Part shown: in pieces, positions 24,075 to 33,601 of the stretch
How the letters are laid out: each line of letters opens with the position of its first letter
How positions within the stretch are numbered: the first letter of the stretch is position 1
Source: Treponema sp.
GTDB lineage: Bacteria; Spirochaetota; Spirochaetia; Treponematales; Breznakiellaceae
Reading direction: 5' to 3'
Assembly (NCBI GenBank): GCA_009784975.1
Contig: WQXG01000029.1
Span: 1-38,368 of the forward strand
DNA: 38,368 nt
Program-made: the position numbers and the translations under genes
Notes under the pieces: generated by a model
The model's input: only the letters and a program-made list of their open reading frames with translations
What the model was told of the DNA's origin: nothing
Database searches by the model: none

Positions 24075-27000
24075 ATGTTTAAGGAGAAACAGAATAAAGG
24101 TGACTTTTCCGGCGAATTGAAACGGCTGGTTGAAGCCGCAAAAAACGGAGATTTTGATTTTACGCTTAATTCTGATGGATTTTCCCATGAAGACAAAAAG
24201 AATATTCTGCTGATTAATGATGCTATCCGTAAATACGGAGAGGCAACTGATTATGATCTGATGAAATACAGACTCACAAGCGATGCTCTTGGCATTGCAT
24301 TATGGGATATGGATGTTGTGAGCTCAGACCCAATTAACCCGGACAATACATTTACATGGTCGCAGGAGTTCCGTCATATGCTTGGGTTTAGTGACGAGCA
24401 TGATTTTCCGAATGTGACGCATAGCTGGAGCGACCGGCTGCATCCAGAAGACAAGGAGAGGACGCTTGAAGCTTTCGCGGCGCATCTTAACGACTATACA
24501 GGAAAAACACCGTATGATATCGAATACCGTCTTATGCGAAAAGACGGAGTTTACCGTTACTATCATGCTTTTGGAACTACGCAAAGAGGCAAAAAAGGCG
24601 TTCCGCTGCGGGTAGCGGGAGCTTTAAGAGACATAGATGAAAAAAAGCAGATGCACGAGCGTCTGATGCTGATGCTGGATACATCTCCCCTGTGCGCACA
24701 GATATGGGACAGGACTTATAATACAATAGACTGCAATGAAGCGGCAATAAAGCTTTATGGTTTTTCCGGCAAGCAGGAGTATAGAAACAATTTTCTAAGG
24801 TGCTGTTCTCCTGAGTTTCAGCCGGAAGGGCAGCGTTCTGTAGAAAAAATAATCGGTTATGTTTATCAGGCATTTTCTGAAGGTTACTGCCGTTTTGACT
24901 GGATGCACAAGATGCCCTATGACGATACTCCCATCCCTGCGGAAGTCATTTTAGTGCGCGCCAAATACGAAAGTGATGATGTTGTAATCGGATACACACG
25001 TGATATGCGAGAACATCACAAACTGCTTAAAACGATTAATGAACTTACATCAGAACCGCTGAATTATGACATGGACAGTTTTGAGGATAATCTGCTAAAA
25101 GCAATCAGTACCGTTGCTGCTACTGTGTATTTTGACAGTATTTTTATCTGGAAAAATACTGAAAGTCAGGAAACGCCGCAGTATACAAAAATTCTTGAAT
25201 GGTCCAGTGAATTCAGGAAGGAGCAGGAGATAGCGTCTTGTGCCCCCGATCCTTTTTATTCTGACTGGTATTATAAACTGTCTGCCAATAAATGCGTCAG
25301 CGGCATTGTCCGGAAATTTACGATGGCAGAACGTGAAAATCTGCAGGCGCATAAAATTGTTTCTGTTATCGTTATACCTGTTTTTATTTACAATAAATTC
25401 TGGGGTTTTGTCAGTTTCGGCGATTGCCGCAGAGAACGTGTTTTTTCCCTGTCAGAAGAAGCGATTCTCAGAACGGTAAGTTTTTTGTTTGCAAACAGTG
25501 TATTGCGCAATGAAATGACACTGCGGCTTTTGAACGCAACAGAAGAAGCGCTGGCTGCTTCGCAGGCAAAATCAACATTCCTTGCCAATATGAGCCACGA
25601 GATCCGCACTCCCATGAATGCGATACTCGGCACTACCGATATTTTAATGATGCAAAGCGGACTTTCCCAGGAAAGCGAAGAAGGACTGGATCAAATTCAT
25701 AGTTCATGCGATTTGCTTTTGGGTATTATTAACGACATACTTGATTTTTCCAAAATAGAAGCCGGAAAAATGGATATTATGCCTGCTGAATATATTATCG
25801 CAAGCCTTATTAACGACTCAGTACACCTGAACATGATGAAGATAGACAGCAAACCAATTGAGTTTGAGCTGCAGGTAGACGAAAATATTCCATCCAGGTT
25901 AATCGGCGATGCGCTTCGAATAAAGCAGATTTTAAATAATTTATTAAGCAATGCCTTTAAGTATACAGAAACCGGCAAGATTACCCTGTCAGTTGCCTGT
26001 GAATCAAAAGACGCGGAAAATGTAATAATTGTTTTTATCGTCAGTGATACAGGTTATGGCATGACAGAAGAACAATTGGGTAAATTGTATGAAGAGTATT
26101 CGCGTTTTGATCTGGAAGCGCACACCATAGAAGGAACAGGGCTGGGTCTTGCAATTACGCAGTATTTGATACGCCACATGGACGGCAATATAGAGGCGGA
26201 AAGCGAACCCGGTGTCGGCTCAAGATTTATCGTACGGCTGCCGCAGAAAATTGTAGATAAAAATGTTATAGGTAAAGAATTGGCGGAAAATCTTAAACAA
26301 TTCCGCAGAAATTTTGTTCCCAATATGCAAAGGAGCCAGATAACGCGCGACCCGATGCCTTACGGGAAAATTTTAATAGTAGATGATGTAGAAACAAACC
26401 TTTATGTTGCTATGGGTCTTCTTAAACCGTATATGCTGCAGATGGAAACAGTCATGCGCGGACGTGATGCAGTCGGCAAAATTAAAAGCGGCAAAGTATA
26501 TGATATTGTGTTTATGGATCACATGATGCCGGAAATGGACGGAATGGAGGCAACAAAAAGAATTCGTGATTGGGAATCGGAGCAAAATGAAGGTTTGCCG
26601 CAGGATCAGCATAAACATACAACAATTGTCGCGCTGACGGCAAATGCTGTGGTAGGACAGGCAGAAATATTTTTGCAAAACGGATTCGATGAATTTATTT
26701 CCAAGCCGATAGACATACGTCAGTTAAATTTTATACTTAATAAATTTATCCGCGACAGGCAGCCGCCGGAAGTAATTGAAGCAGCCTATAAGCAGACGCG
26801 TCAGCAAATGAGCGAAATAGCGGCAAACGATTACAGGCAGCAGAAGGATATATTATTGCTTGAGTCATTTATCAGAGATGCGCGTAAAACCATTGTTTTT
26901 ATGGAAAGACTGGGCAGTATAGAAAACTGGCAGCAAAACGAAGAAGATTTGCGGAAATTCACCGTCTTTGTTCATGGCATGAAAAGCTCTTTAAGAAATA

Positions 27001-27383
27001 TCGGAGAAACGGTTATTTCCGAACTGGCATACAAGCTGGAAATGGGCGGGCGGGAAGGAAATACTTTCCTTATAAAAGAGTTTTTCCCCGGGTTTTTAAA
27101 TGAGCTGCGTGCACTGCTTGAAAATCTGGAAGAAGAACTTAAAACAGATTCAGATGATGAGGACCCGGGAGATTTACTGGAAAAACTGCTTGTCATTGCG
27201 CGGCAGTGCGATGAGTATAACAGAAAAGGAATTTTGGATATAATTACAGGGATAGAAAAATGCACAAAAGAGACAAAAGAAATTTTGAATATAATAAAAG
27301 AAAATGTGTTACATAGCGATTTTGATGAAGCAAAAAGCGCGGTAAATGATTTTTTAAATGTAAAGGGGGTCCCCACAAAATGA
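24075..27383 (+). CDS. Soluble hybrid histidine kinase (PAS-PAS-GAF-HisKA-HATPase-REC-Hpt)
   Basis: The 1102-residue protein has no membrane segment. PAS_3-like domains lie at about 65-190 (RLHPEDKERT, EYRLMRKDG) and 195-315, and a GAF-like domain at about 335-480. HisKA has phospho-His508 (MSHEIRTPMN). The ATPase has N-box NNLLSNAFKY and G boxes DTGYGM and GTGLGL. The receiver has Asp815 (FMDHMMPEMDG), Thr855 and Lys877. The Hpt has His967 (VHGMKSSLRNIGE), followed by a conserved helical tail (EYNRKGILDI). All phosphorelay residues are present. No ribosome binding site precedes the ATG, and the promoter is 5 bp away. It heads four paralogous kinases and overlaps or abuts the next gene. It carries no DNA-binding output. 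Confidence 0.92.
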   Translation: MFKEKQNKGDFSGELKRLVEAAKNGDFDFTLNSDGFSHEDKKNILLINDAIRKYGEATDYDLMKYRLTSDALGIALWDMDVVSSDPINPDNTFTWSQEFRHMLGFSDEHDFPNVTHSWSDRLHPEDKERTLEAFAAHLNDYTGKTPYDIEYRLMRKDGVYRYYHAFGTTQRGKKGVPLRVAGALRDIDEKKQMHERLMLMLDTSPLCAQIWDRTYNTIDCNEAAIKLYGFSGKQEYRNNFLRCCSPEFQPEGQRSVEKIIGYVYQAFSEGYCRFDWMHKMPYDDTPIPAEVILVRAKYESDDVVIGYTRDMREHHKLLKTINELTSEPLNYDMDSFEDNLLKAISTVAATVYFDSIFIWKNTESQETPQYTKILEWSSEFRKEQEIASCAPDPFYSDWYYKLSANKCVSGIVRKFTMAERENLQAHKIVSVIVIPVFIYNKFWGFVSFGDCRRERVFSLSEEAILRTVSFLFANSVLRNEMTLRLLNATEEALAASQAKSTFLANMSHEIRTPMNAILGTTDILMMQSGLSQESEEGLDQIHSSCDLLLGIINDILDFSKIEAGKMDIMPAEYIIASLINDSVHLNMMKIDSKPIEFELQVDENIPSRLIGDALRIKQILNNLLSNAFKYTETGKITLSVACESKDAENVIIVFIVSDTGYGMTEEQLGKLYEEYSRFDLEAHTIEGTGLGLAITQYLIRHMDGNIEAESEPGVGSRFIVRLPQKIVDKNVIGKELAENLKQFRRNFVPNMQRSQITRDPMPYGKILIVDDVETNLYVAMGLLKPYMLQMETVMRGRDAVGKIKSGKVYDIVFMDHMMPEMDGMEATKRIRDWESEQNEGLPQDQHKHTTIVALTANAVVGQAEIFLQNGFDEFISKPIDIRQLNFILNKFIRDRQPPEVIEAAYKQTRQQMSEIAANDYRQQKDILLLESFIRDARKTIVFMERLGSIENWQQNEEDLRKFTVFVHGMKSSLRNIGETVISELAYKLEMGGREGNTFLIKEFFPGFLNELRALLENLEEELKTDSDDEDPGDLLEKLLVIARQCDEYNRKGILDIITGIEKCTKETKEILNIIKENVLHSDFDEAKSAVNDFLNVKGVPTK

Positions 27384-27394
27384 CAGGAGTTTTT

Positions 27395-30300
27395 ATGCTT
27401 GGGAAAAAACAATTTTTTTATCTTTTTTTGGCAGTTTTGCTTTTATTTGCTGTAAGCTGTGAAAAATCCGCCGAAACGCATTTGGATTTCAGATTCACGT
27501 CTTTTAGGGATATTCCCGGCGTGACAGAAGCGGAAATATCGGCTATTGATGCGCTTAGGGAAGAAAATAGAAGTTTTAAACTTGGCGTATTGCCGTCCAC
27601 AGTGGCTTTTTATGACAGAAATGGAGATGTAAGAGGGTTCTCTGCGCTGCTGTGCGGATGGCTTACAGGGTTATTCGATATTCCTTTTACGCCCGAATAT
27701 GTACAGTGGGGCGAATTTTTGGCAAAACTAGCCAGCTATGAAATTGATTTTACAGCAGCTATGACCGCTACGGAAGAAAGATTAAAAACATATTTTATGA
27801 CAACCACTATTGCTACACAGTCGCTGCGTATTTTCAGGATCGATGGCAGCATACCTCTTGAGCAAATAGCGCTGATGCGTCCGCTGCGCTATGTCTTTAT
27901 ACAAAATACTACAACGATTCATGATGTTACTTCCACGCTGGAAAGCGGCACTTATGAAGTTATATTGGTAAGGGATACCGATGAAGCGTATGCGCTTTTA
28001 AAAAGCGGCGCAGCCGACGCTTTCTTTAATGTTGATACCGCAGAAGCTTCCTTTGATAAATACACAGATGTGACAGCAAAAGAATTCTTTCCTTTGGTTT
28101 TTAGTCCGGTTTCACTTGCGACGCAAAACCCGCAATTGGAGCCTGTTATTTCGGTTGTTCAAAAAGCATTGGATCACGGCGCGTACCGTCATCTTTCAAG
28201 GCTTTACAGCAACGGACATAAGGAATACATGAAACAAAAGCTGTTCAATCAGCTTACAGAGGAAGAACGCGAATATATATTAAATAATCCCGTTATACCT
28301 GTTGGAGCGATTTATACCAATTATCCCATTAGTTTTTATAATACGCGGGAAAAAGAATGGCAGGGAGTCTTTTTTGATTTACTGGATGAGATTGAAATAT
28401 TGACCGGCTTGTCCTTTGTGCTTATCAATGATGAACGTACGGAATGGTTTGCAATTCAGGAAATGCTCAGAAAAAGAGAAGTGTATTTTGTTTCAGATTT
28501 AATCTGGACAAGAGCGCGCGAAGAGCATTTTATTTGGCCGGAAGTTTCCATACATGAAGATAGTTATGCGCTAATATCAAAGGTATCTTATCCAAATGTA
28601 ACAACCAATGAAATTCTTCTTGCAAAGGTGGGAGTTACAAAGGATACCGCGTATACTGCCATGTTTTTGCAATGGTTTCCGGAACACAGCAGCATTGTTG
28701 AATATGACGGCATAGAAGAAACTTTTAGTGCCATGCGAAACGGAGAAGTGGACATGGTCATGTCCACAGAAAGAAGACTTATGTTCCTGACTCATTACCA
28801 GGAACTTACAGGGTATAAGGTAAACTATGTGTTTAACCAGGGTATGAGTACCAGATTCGGATTTAACAGCAGTGAAGTTGTACTGTGTTCAATTATTGAT
28901 AAAGCGCTTAAAGCAATTGATACTGCCGGGATTTCCAGTCAATGGATGCGCAGGACTTTTGATTACCGCGCTAAGGTTGCCGAAGCGCAGCGTCCGTTAA
29001 TGGGATTGCTGGCAGTTTTGTCCGCGATGCTTTTATTCGCTTTGGCTATTGTTGCCGTCTTTTTTGTTAAGAGCCGCCGTTTTGGCAAAAATCTGGCATC
29101 CATTGTAGAAGAGCAGACCCGCGATTTGGCTGAAAAATACAAATACGCGCATAAACTAAGCGATACACTGGCAGGTATTACAAAGGTGCCGGCAATTTCC
29201 GGCGGGATTATAAAAGAAGCTGCCGATGTTATTGCTCAGCGCGGAGGCGTCGCGCTTAATACCAATCGTGTAAGCGTATGGAATGTAACTGAAACTTCGC
29301 AAGTGCTCACAAATATTGCCTGTTATGACTGTGCTACAGGAAGACACAGCGTGCAGGATGATTTTCATTTGACGCCTCACAAGGAATACGCGAAAGCCTT
29401 AAAGACCGAGCGGCTGATCGTTACAAACGATGTTAAAGCGTCACGTTATGACATTACAATCGGCGGATACTATCCCAATTTATGCGCCATGCTGGATGCG
29501 CCCATTCATGTCGAAGGAAAGCTGGTTGGAGCAGTTTGCGTAGAGCAGGATCTTTGCGAACGTTATCCCAAAAGACGCGAATGGACAATAGAAGAACAAA
29601 GCTTTGTTTCTTCTCTTGCAGATTTAATGGCGCTTACTATTTCCGGTTTTGAACGCCGTAAAGCGCGCGAAGAGGCAGAGGTTGCGAATCAGACTAAATC
29701 AATTTTCCTTGCCAACATGAGCCATGAGATAAGGACGCCTATGAACAGCATTGTAGGTTTTTCTGAATTGGCGCTTGGTGATGATATACCCGATAAAACC
29801 AAAGATTATCTTTCCAATATTATGGAAAATTCAAAATGGCTTCTTCATATTATAAATGACATTTTGGATATATCAAAAATAGAGTCGGGAAAATTTGAGC
29901 TGGAAAAAGTTCCGTTTAGTCTGCCTGATATATTCACCGCCTGCCGTACAATGATTATGCCCAAGACCAAAGACAAAGGTCTTATGCTGCATTTTTACGC
30001 CGAACCGTCTGTTGGAAAAATTCCATTGGGCGATCCCACAAGGCTGCGGCAAATTATTACTAACCTTCTGTCCAATGCGGAAAAATTTACAAGCTCAGGC
30101 ATTATTAAAGTTCAGGCTGTTATAAAAGATATTACAGAAAATAGTATCAAGATGTATTTTGAAGTTAAAGATTCAGGGATCGGCATGACAAATGAGCAGA
30201 TCAACAGGGTATTTAACCCGTTTACGCAGGCGGAATCCGGCACAACGCGAAAATACGGCGGCACCGGTCTTGGGCTTGCCATTACAAATTATTTGGTAAA

Positions 30301-31378
30301 AATGATGGGCGGTCAGCTTGTTGTAGAAAGTACGCCCGGTGTCGGCAGTAAATTCAGCTTTGAACTTGTTTTTGATACGGTTGACGGGGCAGACTGGCAC
30401 AATCCGGAATCAAGAATGATTCAGGGCGAACTGAATAAACCTGCTTTTGAAGGCGAGGTTTTATTATGCGAAGACAATGCCATGAATCAGCAGGTTATGA
30501 GTGAACATCTGTCAAGGGTTGGTCTTAAAACTGTAGTTGCGGAAAATGGAAAAGTCGGCGTAGAGATGGTGCAAAACCGCATAAAAAACGGAGAAAAGCT
30601 CTTTGACCTTATTTTTATGGATATGCACATGCCTGTAATGGACGGCCTGGAGGCGACAGCGAAAATAAAGGAATTTAATACGAGTATTCCAATTGTGGCA
30701 TTGACGGCAAATGTTATGTCTCATGATCGTGAGTTGTACAGAGCAACCGGTATGGCTGATTATGTCGGCAAGCCGTTTACATCACAGGAATTATGGCATT
30801 GTTTAATGAAATTTTTCACGCCTTTAACATGGAGGGTAGAGGATAAAATTCAAAATGAACAGGCAGAAAATGAACTGCGTCAAAAGCTTATAAATAATTT
30901 TGTAAGTCACAACCGGAACAAATTTGCAGAAATTAAGGAAGCCATAAATAAAGACGATATAAGGCTGGCGCACAGGCTGGTTCATACTTTAAGAAGTAAT
31001 GCAGGGCAGCTTAAAAAGAATCTTTTACAGCAAGCGGCAGAAGATGTGGAATTCCTGCTGAAAGGCGGCAAAAACCTTGCAACTCCCGAAAAAATGGCAG
31101 TGCTGGAGAAAGAATTAAATGCGGCAATTAAAGAGCTTATGCCGTTGGTATCCAGTTCGATAGCAGAGGCATCGGTGCCGCTGGATACCAAGTCAATGAA
31201 AGAGATGCTGGAAGAACTGGAACCCATACTAAAAGACTCTGATCCGGAATGTCTTGCATTTACAGAAAAACTTCGTTCTATTCCGGGCAGTGAGGAATTA
31301 ATCCGGCAGATGGAAGATTTTAAATTTAAAATCGCATTGGAAGCTCTTGCAGAATTAAAGAAAAAAATAACAGGATGA
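27395..31378 (+). CDS. BvgS-like hybrid kinase with two solute-binding sensor domains and GAF
   Basis: The start at 27395 is preferred because AGGAG lies 5 bp before it; the frame also has an ATGA overlap at 27380 with the previous gene. The 1327-residue product has a lipoprotein-type signal (LLLFAVSC, Cys22). Two SBP_bac_3-type periplasmic domains follow (about 40-280 and 290-525; RNGDVRGFSALLCGWL and REKEWQGVFFDLLDEIE), then a TM helix (about 537-560). A GAF domain lies at about 580-755, HisKA has His777 (MSHEIRTPMNSI), and the ATPase has DSGIGM and GTGLGLA. The receiver has Asp1076 (FMDMHMPVMDG) and the Hpt His1197 (VHTLRSNAGQ). The kinase, receiver and Hpt parts are clearly more distant from those of the three other array members. 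It probably senses amino acids or small organic ligands. Confidence 0.92.
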   Translation: MLGKKQFFYLFLAVLLLFAVSCEKSAETHLDFRFTSFRDIPGVTEAEISAIDALREENRSFKLGVLPSTVAFYDRNGDVRGFSALLCGWLTGLFDIPFTPEYVQWGEFLAKLASYEIDFTAAMTATEERLKTYFMTTTIATQSLRIFRIDGSIPLEQIALMRPLRYVFIQNTTTIHDVTSTLESGTYEVILVRDTDEAYALLKSGAADAFFNVDTAEASFDKYTDVTAKEFFPLVFSPVSLATQNPQLEPVISVVQKALDHGAYRHLSRLYSNGHKEYMKQKLFNQLTEEEREYILNNPVIPVGAIYTNYPISFYNTREKEWQGVFFDLLDEIEILTGLSFVLINDERTEWFAIQEMLRKREVYFVSDLIWTRAREEHFIWPEVSIHEDSYALISKVSYPNVTTNEILLAKVGVTKDTAYTAMFLQWFPEHSSIVEYDGIEETFSAMRNGEVDMVMSTERRLMFLTHYQELTGYKVNYVFNQGMSTRFGFNSSEVVLCSIIDKALKAIDTAGISSQWMRRTFDYRAKVAEAQRPLMGLLAVLSAMLLFALAIVAVFFVKSRRFGKNLASIVEEQTRDLAEKYKYAHKLSDTLAGITKVPAISGGIIKEAADVIAQRGGVALNTNRVSVWNVTETSQVLTNIACYDCATGRHSVQDDFHLTPHKEYAKALKTERLIVTNDVKASRYDITIGGYYPNLCAMLDAPIHVEGKLVGAVCVEQDLCERYPKRREWTIEEQSFVSSLADLMALTISGFERRKAREEAEVANQTKSIFLANMSHEIRTPMNSIVGFSELALGDDIPDKTKDYLSNIMENSKWLLHIINDILDISKIESGKFELEKVPFSLPDIFTACRTMIMPKTKDKGLMLHFYAEPSVGKIPLGDPTRLRQIITNLLSNAEKFTSSGIIKVQAVIKDITENSIKMYFEVKDSGIGMTNEQINRVFNPFTQAESGTTRKYGGTGLGLAITNYLVKMMGGQLVVESTPGVGSKFSFELVFDTVDGADWHNPESRMIQGELNKPAFEGEVLLCEDNAMNQQVMSEHLSRVGLKTVVAENGKVGVEMVQNRIKNGEKLFDLIFMDMHMPVMDGLEATAKIKEFNTSIPIVALTANVMSHDRELYRATGMADYVGKPFTSQELWHCLMKFFTPLTWRVEDKIQNEQAENELRQKLINNFVSHNRNKFAEIKEAINKDDIRLAHRLVHTLRSNAGQLKKNLLQQAAEDVEFLLKGGKNLATPEKMAVLEKELNAAIKELMPLVSSSIAEASVPLDTKSMKEMLEELEPILKDSDPECLAFTEKLRSIPGSEELIRQMEDFKFKIALEALAELKKKITG

Positions 31379-31383
31379 CGAAT

Positions 31384-33591
31384 ATGGAAAAAAAGAACAG
31401 CATTTTGATTGTGGATGATGATACAGCCAACTTGATGGAATTAACTTACATATTACGGTCTGACTATAAGCTGTATGTAAAGAGCGACGGGATATCGGCG
31501 CTGGAAAAAGCGAAAGAGTCTTTGCCGGATCTTATTTTGCTGGATATAATTATGCCGGAGATGAACGGATTCGAAGTGCTTGCTGAACTTAAAAGATCAG
31601 AAAGCACTAAAGCAATTCCTGTCATCTTTATAACAGGACTCAGCGAAGAAGGCGATGAGAGCGAAGGCTTGACAATCGGCGCTGTTGATTATATTCGTAA
31701 GCCTTTTAATGCGGAAATTGTTAAGCTAAGAGTCGGGCAGCAGATTAAAATCATTAACCTGCAGCATGACTTGATAAACGCAGTATCCAAAGCAGAGGAA
31801 GCCGCCAGCGCTGCAGAAGCGGCAAGTAAATCAAAATCAACTTTTTTGGCAAATATGAGTCATGAAATACGCACTCCAATGAATGCCATAATGGGTGTTA
31901 CCGATATATTAATGCAGAATGAACAGCTGTCAAATGAAATAGAAGACGGGCTTAATATGATCTATGCTTCCAGCGAAATGCTTTTGGGTATTATAAACGA
32001 TATACTGGATTTTTCCAAAATAGAAGCGGGCAAGCTGGATATAATCCCTGCTCAATATAAAATTGCCAGCCTTATCAATGATGCCGTAAATTTAAACCTG
32101 ATGCGGATTGGAAACAGGCCTATTAAATTTGAACTTCAGGTACAGGAAACCATTCCGGCAGGTCTGATTGGCGACGAACTTCGCATTAAACAGATTTTAA
32201 ACAATCTGCTCTCCAATGCTTTTAAGTACACGGATGCCGGTAAAGTAATAATGTCTGTCGTTACAGAAAAAAGCCCTGATAATGATGGAATAACGCTCGT
32301 TTTTTGCATACAGGATACAGGTCAAGGAATGTCCCGTGAACAATTAAGCAGGGTGTTTGAGGAATACTCGCGTTTTAATGAAAACAACAGGCGCACTATC
32401 GAAGGAACCGGATTGGGGCTTTCCATCATGCAGCGGCTGGTAAAATTAATGAATGGCGATGTCTGTGTAGAAAGTGAACCCGGCAAAGGAACCACGGTTA
32501 CTGTTAAATTGCCTCAGGGAACCGCAGGTTCAGGTCAATTGGGCCCTGAAATTGTGGATAGTTTACAGCGTTTTCAGAAAAGCAATGTATCGTACAGAAA
32601 AAATATAAAGCGCGAGCCTATGCCTTACGGAAGCGTTTTAATTGTAGATGATACGGAAACAAACCTGTTTGTTGCGGCAAGGCTTTTAAAGCTATACAGG
32701 CTTCAGATAGAAACTGCCATTAATGGACGTGAAGCCGTAGATAAAATTAAAGCCGGAAAAGCGTATGATATTATTTTTATGGATCATATGATGCCGGAAA
32801 TGGACGGTATAGAAGCAACCGGGCTAATCCGGAAAATGGGGTACAAAAATCCGATAGTTGCGCTGACGGCAAATGCTGTGACAGGACAGGCAGATGTATT
32901 TTTGGAAAATGGTTTTGATGCTTTCATGTCTAAACCAATGGACGTGCATCATTTAGACTCTATATTAAATAAAATGATTCGTGATAAACAGACGCCGGAA
33001 GTAATTGAAGCTGCCCGCCTGCAAAGTATGGAGTCAAATGGCTGTAATGCGCTTATTCAAACGGATTCTCTTTTAATAGAATCGTTTGTTCGGGATGCGC
33101 AAAAAGCTGTAACATTGCTGGAGGAATTATTCCAAAAATCAGAATACAAAAATAAGGAAAGTCTGCAAAAATATATTACATGTGTGCATGGTATGGGAAG
33201 TTCGCTTGTAGCTATCAATGAACCGGAATTATCTGAAACGGCGCGAAGCCTGGAACAGGCAGGACGCGATCAGAATTTCAGGCTTATAGAAGAAGTAACT
33301 TCCGGCTTTATAAATAATTTGCAAAAGCTTCTGGATAAATTTAAACCTGTACAAAATAATAATATTGAAGATAATGCAGACGGCGAAGATATACTTGAAA
33401 AAATGCAGACTATTGCAGAAAAGTGCGCGGAATATAACAGGAAGGGCGTCCTGGATATTATTGCCGCGATAAACAAATGCTCTAAAGAAACAAGGGCTGT
33501 TTTGGAAATTGTCAAAGAACATATCATCCACAGTGAATTTGAAAAAGCCGAAAACGCCGCGGCGGTATATATTACTGATTTATCAAAGTGA
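31384..33591 (+). CDS. Soluble hybrid kinase (REC-HisKA-HATPase-REC-Hpt)
   Basis: Two starts are possible: the ATG at 31375 in an ATGA overlap, or the ATG at 31384 with AGGA 8 bp upstream; I prefer the latter (735 residues). Domains are an N-terminal receiver (Asp54, LLDIIMPEMNG), a coiled link rich in Ala and Glu, HisKA with His160 (MSHEIRTPMN), an ATPase with DTGQGM and GTGLGLS, a second receiver (Asp467, FMDHMMPEMDG) and an Hpt with His602. The Hpt motif reads VHGMGSSL where the sister kinases have VHGMKSSL, so the conserved Lys is lost. The N-terminal receiver replaces any sensor domain, so it should be driven by a partner kinase, plausibly one of the two membrane kinases beside it. Confidence 0.9.
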   Translation: MEKKNSILIVDDDTANLMELTYILRSDYKLYVKSDGISALEKAKESLPDLILLDIIMPEMNGFEVLAELKRSESTKAIPVIFITGLSEEGDESEGLTIGAVDYIRKPFNAEIVKLRVGQQIKIINLQHDLINAVSKAEEAASAAEAASKSKSTFLANMSHEIRTPMNAIMGVTDILMQNEQLSNEIEDGLNMIYASSEMLLGIINDILDFSKIEAGKLDIIPAQYKIASLINDAVNLNLMRIGNRPIKFELQVQETIPAGLIGDELRIKQILNNLLSNAFKYTDAGKVIMSVVTEKSPDNDGITLVFCIQDTGQGMSREQLSRVFEEYSRFNENNRRTIEGTGLGLSIMQRLVKLMNGDVCVESEPGKGTTVTVKLPQGTAGSGQLGPEIVDSLQRFQKSNVSYRKNIKREPMPYGSVLIVDDTETNLFVAARLLKLYRLQIETAINGREAVDKIKAGKAYDIIFMDHMMPEMDGIEATGLIRKMGYKNPIVALTANAVTGQADVFLENGFDAFMSKPMDVHHLDSILNKMIRDKQTPEVIEAARLQSMESNGCNALIQTDSLLIESFVRDAQKAVTLLEELFQKSEYKNKESLQKYITCVHGMGSSLVAINEPELSETARSLEQAGRDQNFRLIEEVTSGFINNLQKLLDKFKPVQNNNIEDNADGEDILEKMQTIAEKCAEYNRKGVLDIIAAINKCSKETRAVLEIVKEHIIHSEFEKAENAAAVYITDLSK

Positions 33592-33601
33592 GGATTTTTA
33601 A

